From assembly GCF_012932565.1 (NCBI RefSeq), contig NZ_JABBYJ010000003.1, positions 62,001-126,000 of the forward strand: a DNA stretch of 64,000 nt, given 5' to 3'. This document shows positions 47,115 through 56,707 of this stretch, in pieces. Every line of letters starts with the position of its first letter. The stretch's first letter is position 1. Source of the DNA: Sneathiella limimaris. Its GTDB lineage: Bacteria; Pseudomonadota; Alphaproteobacteria; Sneathiellales; Sneathiellaceae. A model generated the notes under the pieces. It was given only the letters and a program-made list of their open reading frames with translations. It was not told the origin of the DNA and made no database searches. The position numbers were made by a program, and so were the translations under genes.

Positions 47115-50100
47115 TTACTGTGCCGCCAGGGTTTCCTCATCACCATTTCTAAAGCGGTTGAGTAAATGGTCCCATTCTGCTTCAGCTGATTGCAGATGAC
47201 GTTCTTTAACGTGGCCAAAGCCACGAATATGTTCCGGTATCTCAGCCAATTCAATTGCAAGCCCAATATTTTCCGCAGATAGGGATTTCAGAATCTCCTC
47301 CACAGTATTTTCGTATCTCTTGATGAGAGCTACTTCTTTTTGCCGCTCTTCGGTTTTTCCGAAGGGATCCAATTTGCTCCCTCTCAAGAAGCGGAAACGA
47401 CTAAGAACAGCAAAAGCTTTCATCATCCAGGGACCAAATTCCTTTTTGATCAGTTGCCCGTTATCAGGGTTTCTTTTCGCAAAAATTGGCGGAGCTAAAT
47501 GGAAGTGAAGTTTATACTCACCTTCAAACTGATTACCCAAGCGTTTCAAGAAGTCCCCATTGCTATACAACCTTGCAACTTCATATTCATCTTTGTAAGC
47601 CATTAGCTTGTAGAGATATTTTGCAACCGCCTTCGTCAATTTGCCATCAGAGCCAGTAATCGAATTTTCTGCCTCATGAACTCTGCGAACAAGTGCCTCA
47701 TATCTTCTTGCATATCTCTTGTTCTGATAAGCCCTAAGAGCGTCGAACCGACGAGAAATCATATCCTCTAGCGATACCTCAGCAGGTAATTCCGGCTCTA
47801 CCGAAGCAGGTTCAGCAACTGTCAGAACTTGTTGCAAATCGGCGGCGGCCCGCCGTCCCCAGGCAAACGCTTTTTTATTCGCTTCTATAGCAACACCGTT
47901 GAGTTCAATCGCCTGCTCAATAGAACCACGAGAGACGGGAATTGTTCCTTTTTGATAAGCATAGCCCAGTAGAAACAAGTTAGAGGCAATAGAGTCACCC
48001 ATCAGTGCTGTCGCAATCTTAGTACTATCGACAAACTCGGCAGCTTCCCGACCGATGCTATCCGCAACTAAGGCTGTCAGCTTTTCCCGGTCCATTTGTA
48101 AATCAGGTGCCAACGTAAACGCAGCAACAGGTGCCAGGTAATCGTTCACAATTGCCTTGGTTCGTCCAAGCCCATAACTTTTGAGTGCTTCACCGCCAGC
48201 AGCTACGACAAGATCACAGCCCAGAACCAGATCAGTCTGCCGGTTGGGAATACGCGTTCCTCCGAGCTCAGCTGAAGATGGGGTAATCCGTACATGGCTC
48301 ATCACCGCCCCGTTTTTCTGCGCCAGACCAGTCTGATCGAGGATGGTTGCTCCCTTGCCTTCCAAATGGGCAGCCATTCCAAGTAATGCACCAATAGTCA
48401 CAACACCTGTACCACCGATACCGGTCACCAGAATATTGTAGGAGCCTGCCAATTTCGGCAATTGAGGATCCGATAAGGTTCCGGCTGGATCTGTTACATC
48501 AATAGCATCGGAGGTGACTTCGGTTGCTTTTGATTTTTTAAGCTGCCCGCCATGGACGGTTACAAAACTTGGGCAAAAACCTTTTACGCAGGAAAAATCT
48601 TTATTACAGGATGATTGATCGATTTCCCGTTTACGGCCAAATTCAGTCTCCAGCGGCTTTACAGACACACAGTTGGAAACTACGCCGCAATCACCACATC
48701 CTTCACAAACATCAGAGTTGATGAAGACCCGTTTTTCCGGATCTGGAAAAGTACCCCGTTTACGGCGCCTACGCTTTTCAGCAGCACAGGTCTGATCATA
48801 AATGATGGCCGTTACACCTTGGACTTCCCTTAATTCTCTTTGAACATGATCCAGCTCATCCCGATGGTGAATGGTTACGCCTGGCGCCCAAACAATATCG
48901 CTGGTGTATTTTTCTGGCTCATCGGTAACAACACAAATTTTCTTGACCCCTTCAGCATGTATCTGCTGACTGATTTGCCAAGGGCTTAAGGGGCCATCAA
49001 AAGGCTGACCACCCGTCATCGCAACGGCATCATTAAACAAGATCTTATACGTGATGTTAACGTCTGCAGCAGCGGCAGCACGAATTGCCATCAGGCCTGA
49101 ATGAAAATAGGTTCCATCCCCAAGGTTTTGGAAAATATGCTTTTCATTCGTGAAAGGTGCCTGTCCAATCCAGTTGGTTCCTTCTGCGCCCATATGGGTG
49201 TAGGTTTGAGTTCGCCGGTTTGGCATATAGACCGCCATCGTATGACAGCCAATCCCTGCCATTGCCCGGCTCCCTTCAGGAACATTTGTCGAAGTGTTAT
49301 GGGGACAACCTGAACAAAACCATGGAGAGCGTGTAATACTTGCAGGCGGCATTGTATTGCCACTTTCATTTGCCTCAGCCAGAGCAAACCCATCAAGAAC
49401 CTCTTTGGGTAACTCCCTTATCCCAAGTCGCGCGCTAATCGCCTGGGCAACGAGGCGAGGAGTCAATTCCCCATCAGACGGTAACAAGAACTCGCCTTTT
49501 TCATTTTCTTTACCAACAATCAAAGGACGAGATGGCAAGTCATATAGGATCCGTGCGGCCTGCTCTTCTATAAGGCTCCTTTTTTCCTCAATAACCAGAA
49601 TTTCATCAAGACCTTCCGCAAATTGCTTCAGCCCTTCCGGCTCTAATGGCCAAGTGCAAGCCACCTTATAAACCGATAAGCCTATTTGTTCAGCGAGATC
49701 TTCCGTAATACCAAGGTCAGCGAGAGCTTGGACGGTGTCTAACCAAGATTTGCCAGTTGTTACAATCCCAAAGCGCCGCTTCTGACTGTCTTGCGTTATC
49801 CGATCCAGTTTATTAGCCCTTACATAGGCCTTTACCATCGGAATTTTATGTCGAACTAAGCGTGTTTCCTGTGCGTTGGCATTGTCTGGCCAGCGCAAAT
49901 AAACACCATCAGCTGGGGGTTCAACATCTTCAGGGATCTGGACCTTCACCCGGTCAGGTCCCACATCAACGGTTGCCGAACTTTCAACGGTATCGGTCAG
50001 GCATTTCATACCGACCCAGCATCCGCTGAACCGGCTAAGAGCAATGGCATGAAGACCATAATCCAAATATTCCTGAACCGTAGCTGGGTTAAGGACAGGT

Positions 50101-50609
50101 ATCATCGCAGCTGCCAGTGCCTGCTCACTTTGGTGCGCAACTGTAGATGACTTTGCCGTGTGGTCATCCCCCATCAGAACTACAACGCCACCATGTTCTG
50201 TCGTGCCAGCCATGTTGCCATGTTTGAACACATCACCAGATCTGTCGACACCTGGCCCTTTGCCATACCAAATTCCGAACACGCCATCATAATCAGACTG
50301 ACCGGATAAATGGATTTGCTGGGTTCCCCAAATGCTGGTTGCAGCCAAATCCTCATTAACGCCTGGCTGAAAATGAATATCGTTATTCTTTAAGAAAGGC
50401 TTTGCCTTCCAGAGACTTTGATCATAAAGGCCTAAAGGGGAGCCGCGGTACCCAGAGATAAAGGCTCCGGTCTTCAACCCTTTAGCTGCATCCCTCTGTC
50501 GTTGCATAATTGGCAAGCGAACGAGAGCCTGCGTACCAGTCAGAAAAACTTGTCCGCTCTCTAACTCGTACTTATCGTCCAGCGTCACTTTTGTTTGATG
50601 ATTATTCAT
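47115..50609 (-). CDS. Indolepyruvate ferredoxin oxidoreductase, fused alpha-beta form
   Basis: Oxidatively decarboxylates arylpyruvates from Trp, Phe and Tyr to aryl-acetyl-CoA. 1164 residues from ATG 50609 (the longer frame starts with a GTG). N-terminal pyruvate-oxidoreductase domain (GTQALVRLPIMQRQRDA, SGYRGSPLGLYDQ), TPP domain with CSGCPHNTSTNVP and GGQPFDGPLSPWQ, a ferredoxin-like CEGCGDCGVVSNC cluster, then the gamma-type domain (GIGGTGVVTIGALLGMAA) and a C-terminal tail. Such fused enzymes are common in aerobic Proteobacteria; a liv-type importer follows upstream in the transcript, consistent with aromatic amino acid use. Confidence 0.93.
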   Translation of the reverse strand: MNNHQTKVTLDDKYELESGQVFLTGTQALVRLPIMQRQRDAAKGLKTGAFISGYRGSPLGLYDQSLWKAKPFLKNNDIHFQPGVNEDLAATSIWGTQQIHLSGQSDYDGVFGIWYGKGPGVDRSGDVFKHGNMAGTTEHGGVVVLMGDDHTAKSSTVAHQSEQALAAAMIPVLNPATVQEYLDYGLHAIALSRFSGCWVGMKCLTDTVESSATVDVGPDRVKVQIPEDVEPPADGVYLRWPDNANAQETRLVRHKIPMVKAYVRANKLDRITQDSQKRRFGIVTTGKSWLDTVQALADLGITEDLAEQIGLSVYKVACTWPLEPEGLKQFAEGLDEILVIEEKRSLIEEQAARILYDLPSRPLIVGKENEKGEFLLPSDGELTPRLVAQAISARLGIRELPKEVLDGFALAEANESGNTMPPASITRSPWFCSGCPHNTSTNVPEGSRAMAGIGCHTMAVYMPNRRTQTYTHMGAEGTNWIGQAPFTNEKHIFQNLGDGTYFHSGLMAIRAAAAADVNITYKILFNDAVAMTGGQPFDGPLSPWQISQQIHAEGVKKICVVTDEPEKYTSDIVWAPGVTIHHRDELDHVQRELREVQGVTAIIYDQTCAAEKRRRRKRGTFPDPEKRVFINSDVCEGCGDCGVVSNCVSVKPLETEFGRKREIDQSSCNKDFSCVKGFCPSFVTVHGGQLKKSKATEVTSDAIDVTDPAGTLSDPQLPKLAGSYNILVTGIGGTGVVTIGALLGMAAHLEGKGATILDQTGLAQKNGAVMSHVRITPSSAELGGTRIPNRQTDLVLGCDLVVAAGGEALKSYGLGRTKAIVNDYLAPVAAFTLAPDLQMDREKLTALVADSIGREAAEFVDSTKIATALMGDSIASNLFLLGYAYQKGTIPVSRGSIEQAIELNGVAIEANKKAFAWGRRAAADLQQVLTVAEPASVEPELPAEVSLEDMISRRFDALRAYQNKRYARRYEALVRRVHEAENSITGSDGKLTKAVAKYLYKLMAYKDEYEVARLYSNGDFLKRLGNQFEGEYKLHFHLAPPIFAKRNPDNGQLIKKEFGPWMMKAFAVLSRFRFLRGSKLDPFGKTEERQKEVALIKRYENTVEEILKSLSAENIGLAIELAEIPEHIRGFGHVKERHLQSAEAEWDHLLNRFRNGDEETLAAQ

Positions 50610-50752
50610 GATTGTTCCCCAGACCTTTTCCCTGCGTTGCACCAGGGTTCTTTACAGAATACTAGATCAGCCGCAACTGACATACAAATAAATGGGGCGG
50701 TGGTGACCATGTGGTCAACCGCACCGCCCCAAATTTTCAAGAACCTGAAAGA

Positions 50753-51448
50753 TCAGACTTCAAGCCATTCCTTCCGGACCTGCTCATTGTTTCGCAGCTC
50801 TTCAGGTGTTCCTTCATAGACCATATGCCCATGCCCCATCACATAGAGACGATGGGAAATCTTCAAGGCGATCGCCAGCTTTTGCTCCACCAACAGAATG
50901 GATACACCGCGTCTTGCAATCTCGGAGAGTAGCTCACCAACCTGCTCCACAATCTTCGGTGCTAGCCCTTCTGTCGGCTCGTCAATCATGATCAAGTCAG
51001 GATCCCCCATTAGGGTCCGACACATGGTCAGCATCTGCTGCTCGCCACCAGAGAGCACACCAGCATCAACATCTGCCCGCCGTTTCAGGTTTGGAAACAT
51101 GTCAAACATGTCATCCATTTTCCAACGGCCCTGCTTTTTCATATCCTTGATCCCAAGGATCAGGTTCTGACGAACGGTTAGCCCTGAAAAGACGTCACGG
51201 TTTTCAGGGACATACCCCAATCCGCGGTTCGCAATTTCGTGCTCTCGCTTTCCGGCGATTTCCTCACCACGGAATTGAACGGACCCAACAGGCGGAACTT
51301 CACCCATAATCGACTTAATTGTGGTCGACCGGCCGACACCATTCCGTCCCAGTAGGGAGACAATTTCGCCTTCTTCAACATGGAAATCCACGCCCTGAAG
51401 AATATGGCTCTTACCGTAATAGGCATGCAAATCAGTTACTTTAAGCAT
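50753..51448 (-). CDS. livF: Branched-chain amino acid type ABC transporter ATPase LivF
   Basis: 231 residues: Walker A GRNGVGRSTT (the usual Lys of the P loop appears as Arg, see findings), signature LSGGEQQMLTMCRTLMG and Walker B LIMIDEPTEGLAP. Overlaps livG by 8 nt. About 140 bp upstream of the ferredoxin oxidoreductase in transcription order. Confidence 0.92.
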   Translation of the reverse strand: MLKVTDLHAYYGKSHILQGVDFHVEEGEIVSLLGRNGVGRSTTIKSIMGEVPPVGSVQFRGEEIAGKREHEIANRGLGYVPENRDVFSGLTVRQNLILGIKDMKKQGRWKMDDMFDMFPNLKRRADVDAGVLSGGEQQMLTMCRTLMGDPDLIMIDEPTEGLAPKIVEQVGELLSEIARRGVSILLVEQKLAIALKISHRLYVMGHGHMVYEGTPEELRNNEQVRKEWLEV

Positions 51449-52196
51449 CCTCAGTCTCCGCTCCCAGATAGGCCTCTTGAACGGCTTTATTATTTCTGAT
51501 GTTTTCTGGAGTATCTGTGGCGATTATCTCACCATAAACCAGCACGGAGATCCGGTCAGCCACATCAAAAACAACGCCCATATCATGCTCAACCATGACA
51601 AGGGTCTTGCCTTCTGTGATTTTGCGGATCAATTCTATCGCCTGATCCGTTTCTGAATGGCTCATCCCTGCTGTTGGTTCGTCAAGCATAATCACGTCTG
51701 CGCCACCCGCTGATGCGATCCCGATTTCCAAAGCCCTTTGTTCAGCGTATGTGAGAACACCAGCCGGCACATGCTGACGAGAAGTCAAACCAATCTCTTC
51801 CAGAACTTCTGCTGTCCGATTGTTTAACCGTTTCTCTCGATCGACTAAATGCCAGAAGGAGTATTTGTAATCCTGTGACCACATCAGACCACAACGAACA
51901 TTCTCAAACACACTCATGCGAGGAAAAATGTTAGTGACCTGGAAGCTTCTAGAGAGGCCTTTTCGGTAGATTTCATAGGGAGGCAAGTTACTAATGTCCT
52001 CCCCATTCAATTCAACTTTACCTCCAGAGAGGTTATAGCGACCACTTACCAAGTGGAACAGAGTAGACTTCCCGGCTCCATTGGGTCCAATAATCGCATG
52101 GCGTTCCCCTTTTTGAATATCCAGATCAACTCCCCGAATAATCTCAGTCGGACCAAAGCTCTTGCGCACATCTGTCAGTTTTATGGCTGAACTCAT
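51441..52196 (-). CDS. livG: Branched-chain amino acid type ABC transporter ATPase LivG
   Basis: 251 residues: intact Walker [26 protein letters not shown] in place of the classical LSGGQ (typical of LivG), Walker B VIMLDEPTAGMSHSE. Overlaps livM by 4 nt and livF by 8 nt. Confidence 0.94.
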   Translation of the reverse strand: MSSAIKLTDVRKSFGPTEIIRGVDLDIQKGERHAIIGPNGAGKSTLFHLVSGRYNLSGGKVELNGEDISNLPPYEIYRKGLSRSFQVTNIFPRMSVFENVRCGLMWSQDYKYSFWHLVDREKRLNNRTAEVLEEIGLTSRQHVPAGVLTYAEQRALEIGIASAGGADVIMLDEPTAGMSHSETDQAIELIRKITEGKTLVMVEHDMGVVFDVADRISVLVYGEIIATDTPENIRNNKAVQEAYLGAETEDA

Positions 52197-53491
52197 GATG
52201 CACCTCCTTTATCACCCGACATGGGTGCGTGAGCTTGATCCCAAGCTTCGCGCAACTGAGGGAGTTGTGTTTTTGAGAGAAAACCACCGACCACAATAAG
52301 GACTGCAACAACAACCCATGGCATGACTGAGTGTGTATCAAAGGTCATTCCAATCAGTGTCATTTCAGTATCATCAGGTGATGAAGCCCTAACATGATGG
52401 ACTATCTCTAAGAACCCGATAATGCCAAAAAGACCAACAATTACAGGAACACCCATCCGGATATAGGGAACGATAAGTAATCCCATCCTCTTCATCCGGT
52501 AAATCGGAACATGCATTGCCAGAATGCCCGTCAATCCCTGAGGAACGTACATCACTGTCAAAACAAAGATAATTCCAACATATAGCTGCCAGATTTCCGT
52601 GTAGTTACTGACGAGTGTTTGCAGCAGCGTAAAGACAATTGCACCAACGATTGGACCGATGAAGAAGCCCACACCACCAATGTAAGCCATCAGCACAACA
52701 ACACCCGAAGTTAAGGCATTGAGGTTTTCTTCCGTCACAATTTCAAAGTTGATGGCAAAAAGGCCGCCAGCCACACCAGCAAAAAAACCAGACGCGACAA
52801 AGGAAATAAACCGAACTTTTCGTTGACTATATCCAACAAACTCAGCTCGCTCATCATTATCCCGAACCGCATTTGCCATCCGTCCCATTGGTGTTCTGGA
52901 GAACAAATACATTAACAGGGTTGTGATAAAGACCCAGAAAGCAATCAGAACATAGACTTCGATATCCTGGGCGAAATCCATTCCAAGGACTTCTGGACCC
53001 ATTGTCCGGTCACCGCTCACCCCTTCTTCACCGCCAAAGAATGCGACAAAGATCAATGAACTGGCGGCAACCAACTCGCCAATTCCTAGGGAGATCATGG
53101 CAAAGACAGTTCCAGCCCGCCGGGTCGAGAAGCTACCGATAATGATCGCGAAGATCAGTCCAATAAGACCGCCAAAAACTGGCACAAGGATCATGGGCAA
53201 AACAAAGACTTCGTCCTCAATGTAATTCATAAAATGAACTGACATGAAGCCGCCCAGGCCAAAGTAAACGGCATGACCAAAGGACAGCATCCCTCCTTGC
53301 CCCAACAACATGTTGTAGCTCAGCGCAAAGATAATGAAGATGCCCATGAGGTTCATGGTGTAAACAGACAAGTTGCTGCTGAAAATCTGTGGCAGCACCG
53401 CAAGTCCGACCAGCACAGCTACCCACGGCATAACTCTCCGCAAGATGGCTGATGAAGAACTGGAATTTTGGGAATTAACAACTTCACTCAT
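52193..53491 (-). CDS. livM: Branched-chain amino acid type ABC transporter permease LivM
   Basis: 432 residues, longer than the usual 330-380 because of extra helices at the C-terminus (about 350-420). Core has the LivM pattern: LLGQGGMLSFGHAVYFGLGG (20), GMGRMANAVRDNDERAEFVG-like loop and GSNLTSGVVVLMAYIGGVG-like stretches. Overlaps livH and livG by 4 nt. Confidence 0.92.
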   Translation of the reverse strand: MSEVVNSQNSSSSSAILRRVMPWVAVLVGLAVLPQIFSSNLSVYTMNLMGIFIIFALSYNMLLGQGGMLSFGHAVYFGLGGFMSVHFMNYIEDEVFVLPMILVPVFGGLIGLIFAIIIGSFSTRRAGTVFAMISLGIGELVAASSLIFVAFFGGEEGVSGDRTMGPEVLGMDFAQDIEVYVLIAFWVFITTLLMYLFSRTPMGRMANAVRDNDERAEFVGYSQRKVRFISFVASGFFAGVAGGLFAINFEIVTEENLNALTSGVVVLMAYIGGVGFFIGPIVGAIVFTLLQTLVSNYTEIWQLYVGIIFVLTVMYVPQGLTGILAMHVPIYRMKRMGLLIVPYIRMGVPVIVGLFGIIGFLEIVHHVRASSPDDTEMTLIGMTFDTHSVMPWVVVAVLIVVGGFLSKTQLPQLREAWDQAHAPMSGDKGGAS

Positions 53492-54438
53492 GTTTCACGC
53501 TTCCCAAGTAAACCGGTTGGACGGAAGATGAGGATCAGGACCAATAGCAGATAGGGCAGAATTGGCGCCACCTGCGGCAACGACAATGTCCAAAGATCCC
53601 TCAAAGCACTATCAACATCGGTTTCAATATTGAAGACCATCAGCAGATCATTCACCGAGTAATCAAGCGCAATCGCAAAGGTCTGTAACAGCCCGATCAG
53701 CAGCGAAGCGATAAACGCACCGCCAAGCGAACCAAGGCCACCAACAACCACAATCACAAAGACAATACTGCCGAGGACAACTGCCATCCCCGGAAATGTT
53801 CCGAGTGCTGGTCCCGCAATAACACCCGCAAGGCCTGCCAGCGCACAACCTGCACCAAACACGCCCATGAAAACCAGCGGCACGTTATGACCCAGCATAG
53901 CTGTCATATTGGGTTTTGTAATAGCAGCTTGAATGATCAGGCCGACTCTTGATTTGGTCAGAACCAGCAGCAGAGCAACAAAAATTCCGATGGAGACTAC
54001 CAGCATGAAGGCTTTGTAAGCTGGGAAATCCTGACCAAAGAAGGTGAAGAGTGGAAACTGTAGAATTTCTGGTTCATGGTAAGCTTTTGTGTCTTTACCC
54101 CAGATGAACTGCACAATTTCTTCAATAAGAAAAGCCAGACCAAAGGTGAAGATAAGCTCGGCGACATGTCCCCATCTATGGACATAACGAAGTCCGTATC
54201 TCTCAACGAGAGCTCCCAGGATACCGACAAGGATCGGGGCAACGAACAAGCCAACCCAAAATCCTAAATATAGACTAACCGTATAGGCAAAATAAGCACC
54301 CAGCATATAAAAGCTGGCATGCGCGAAATTGAGTACTCCCATCATCGAGAAAATCAGCGTCAAACCACTTGCAAGCATAAACAGCAAGAGTCCCGTGACA
54401 ATCCCATTCAGAAGGGAAAAGAATACCAATTCAAACAT
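53488..54438 (-). CDS. livH: Branched-chain amino acid type ABC transporter permease LivH
   Basis: 316 residues, about eight membrane helices; FSMMGVLNFAHASFYMLGAY (20) near the N-terminus is the LivH/UrtB signature. Overlaps livM by 4 nt. Separated from livK by a strong hairpin. Confidence 0.93.
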   Translation of the reverse strand: MFELVFFSLLNGIVTGLLLFMLASGLTLIFSMMGVLNFAHASFYMLGAYFAYTVSLYLGFWVGLFVAPILVGILGALVERYGLRYVHRWGHVAELIFTFGLAFLIEEIVQFIWGKDTKAYHEPEILQFPLFTFFGQDFPAYKAFMLVVSIGIFVALLLVLTKSRVGLIIQAAITKPNMTAMLGHNVPLVFMGVFGAGCALAGLAGVIAGPALGTFPGMAVVLGSIVFVIVVVGGLGSLGGAFIASLLIGLLQTFAIALDYSVNDLLMVFNIETDVDSALRDLWTLSLPQVAPILPYLLLVLILIFRPTGLLGKRET

Positions 54439-54501
54439 GATTTGAATCTCTTGTAATCACACGTGGAGGCAGCTGCAGATCTATCGTCTGCTTAGAAAAG
54501 T

Positions 54502-54529
54502 CCGGAACCATTCAATCGAATGGTTCCGG
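54502..54529 (-). terminator. Hairpin between livK and livH (attenuator or mRNA-stabilising)
   Basis: CCGGAACCATTC and GAATGGTTCCGG form a perfect 12-bp stem, loop of four, followed by ACTTTTCT on the minus strand. Placed 13 bp after livK and 64 bp before livH. It would make more binding protein than permease, the usual ratio for such systems, by partial termination or by protecting the upstream mRNA. Confidence 0.75.
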
Positions 54530-54541
54530 TAGTCAGCACAC

Positions 54542-55786
54542 TTATTCTGGGCGCTTCATCTTACATGTAGATGGAAGTGCTGTATCTGGACCAGAAACTG
54601 TACTTTCGGTAACCAGACCGAAGCCAGAGTTATCGTTGTCGAAAGTAATGTTTTCATCTGTGTGAACAGAGATATGTACCGGCTGGATCAACTGGTGATC
54701 TTCAGCGCGCATGACCAGCTTCTCACCGTGCAATGAAGTGAATTCCATACCTTCAAGAACTCTTGCAACATCGATCGGCTTATCAGAACCTGCTTTTTCC
54801 ATGGCAGCGGCCAGCATCTGAATTACGTTAGCAATCCGGAACTGTGAAATATCTTTTTCAGGGAATTTCGCCTTAAATCCACGGTGATACGCAGCATATT
54901 CTTCAGTGCTTGGTGGGTTCGCAGGTCCTTCGTGAACCAGGCGAATTTTGTTTTTACCAGCGGCACCGATTGTTTTGGTAATACCATCGTTTGCAGCATA
55001 GTAAGTGTAAACTGGTACATCGATACCCGCATCACCAATCGCTTTTGCAAGACCAACCATGTCTGCGCCCCAGTTACCGGTAATAACTGCGTCTGCACCA
55101 GATGCCCGAATCTTTGTTGCATATGGTGTGAAGTCTTTCACTTTTCCAATTGGGTGAAGTTCATTGCCCACAATTTCGATATCTGGACGTTTCTCACCCA
55201 GGAATTTCACAGCTGCAGCAGCAACGGCTTTACCGAAGGAGTAGTCCTGACCGATAATGTAAACTTTCTTGATACCGGATTCTGCTTTAATCGCGTCCGT
55301 CAGAGCGTTCATTTTGATGTCTGCGTTCGCATCAAAGCGGAAATGCCAGAAGTTACACTTCTCGTTTGTCAGAGCAGGATCGACAGCGGAGTAGTTCAGG
55401 AATAGAACACGGTTGTCAGGGTTCCTGCGATTATGCTTGTTAATCGCATCTGTCAGGGCATTAGCAACACCAGAGCTGTTCCCCTGAACAATGTAATGAA
55501 CACCCTCACCGATAGCGCGCTTCAACTGCACCAGGCTTTCTTTTGGACTGATTTTATTGTCGTATCCAATAATTTCAAACTTCCGGCCACCAAGAACGCC
55601 ACCTTTTTCATTCACGAGTGTATCCGCAGCATATTGATACTGGGAAAAACCGTTTGTTCCGGTAGCAGCAAATGGACCTGAGAGCGGATCAATAAAACCG
55701 ATCTTAATAGCATCAGCTGCATTTGCAGAAAATGCGGAAACGACAGCAAGCGCTGCACCTGCAATAATTGCGGATTTGATTTTCAA
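54542..55786 (-). CDS. livK: Branched-chain amino acid type ABC transporter substrate-binding protein
   Basis: 414 residues: signal peptide to about residue 23 (SANA/ADA), then a periplasmic binding-protein type I fold (IGFIDPLSGPFAATGTNGFS, 20; IVQGNSSGVANALTDAI). Start is TTG at 55786, with GGAGG five bases upstream. Specificity cannot be told from sequence; the liv family also takes up aromatic amino acids, urea and other amides. The proximity of an arylpyruvate oxidoreductase favours amino acids. Confidence 0.92.
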   Translation of the reverse strand: MKIKSAIIAGAALAVVSAFSANAADAIKIGFIDPLSGPFAATGTNGFSQYQYAADTLVNEKGGVLGGRKFEIIGYDNKISPKESLVQLKRAIGEGVHYIVQGNSSGVANALTDAINKHNRRNPDNRVLFLNYSAVDPALTNEKCNFWHFRFDANADIKMNALTDAIKAESGIKKVYIIGQDYSFGKAVAAAAVKFLGEKRPDIEIVGNELHPIGKVKDFTPYATKIRASGADAVITGNWGADMVGLAKAIGDAGIDVPVYTYYAANDGITKTIGAAGKNKIRLVHEGPANPPSTEEYAAYHRGFKAKFPEKDISQFRIANVIQMLAAAMEKAGSDKPIDVARVLEGMEFTSLHGEKLVMRAEDHQLIQPVHISVHTDENITFDNDNSGFGLVTESTVSGPDTALPSTCKMKRPE

Positions 55787-56296
55787 TTTTTCCTCCCACT
55801 ATGGGTTATTCAACCATTCTTGAGCCGGTCATATTATTTTGAAGAGTTCAACGGACTTATCATTTGGTTACAGATCTTCCCAAAATCTGTTCAGATATGT
55901 AGTGCTAAGTCTGTTTTCTTCCCTGTTAGCGACCTAAGCTAAAAAGGAGTATAATTTTCAACAAACAAAAAATTCAACCAAAAAACCAAAGGGATACGTA
56001 TTTTCCAAAAAGGCCAAATTTGTTTTAAATAAAACATATTTCTATAATAAGCCTCTGTTCTATAAAGAGTTACTGGATAATTAGGAAGCTCACTATCCTC
56101 TCTCTGCTTATAATTTAAGCAAAGAAAACTAATAAATTTTATAATGACGTTACGTAAATATTCTCGCTAAAATTGATTAATAATACTTTTTAGCTCCTTT
56201 AAATTACATTTTCCCAAAACTGCTTTTGAGTAGATTAACAAAGGATTAGATTTTGAGAGGGCATACTGCTATTGGAAGGCGTGGAAAAAGGACAGC
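55787..56296. other. AT-rich intergenic region with a good promoter
   Basis: 510 bp between divergent livK and the DUF454 gene. It contains TTGTTT (56020-56025) and TATAAT (56043-56048) separated by exactly 17 bp on the plus strand, the best sigma-70-like pair in the window, about 250 bp before the DUF454 ATG. The downstream stretch is AT-rich with no clear hairpin; a long leader or a small RNA is possible but nothing specific is seen. Confidence 0.5.
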
Positions 56297-56707
56297 ATGC
56301 GTAAACACAGCCGTAAAATACTTCTGCTTACTATTGGGTGGCTTTTTGTCGCCATTGGCGCGGTTGGAGTTGTGCTTCCCGTTTTACCGACAACACCATT
56401 TCTACTAATTTCCCTGTGGGCTTTCTCTCAGTCTTCCGACAGGTTCCATAGCTGGCTATTTCACCATAAGATTTTTGGCCCGCCCTTGCAGGAATGGGAA
56501 AACTATGGGGTCATTCCCATGCGAGCGAAAATTGTTGCTTTGATCACCATGGCTGCAAGCGCGTCTCTAGTCATTACCCTGACAGAAACCCCTTGGTATG
56601 GCTTAACTGGCATGTTGGCACTCATGGCCATAGGAGCCGGTTTTATCATAAGCCGTCCAAGCCAACGCCCTATTCAAAAATTACAACCGGCCAAGACGAG
56701 TGAATAA
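56297..56707 (+). CDS. DUF454 (YbaN-like) membrane protein
   Basis: 136 residues, three to four membrane helices; IGWLFVAIGAVGVVLPVLPT (20) and TPFLLISLWAFSQSSDRFHS (20) match the DUF454 family of small inner-membrane proteins of unknown function. Its 3' end overlaps the nucleoside hydrolase stop by 27 bp on the opposite strand. Confidence 0.88.
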   Translation: MRKHSRKILLLTIGWLFVAIGAVGVVLPVLPTTPFLLISLWAFSQSSDRFHSWLFHHKIFGPPLQEWENYGVIPMRAKIVALITMAASASLVITLTETPWYGLTGMLALMAIGAGFIISRPSQRPIQKLQPAKTSE

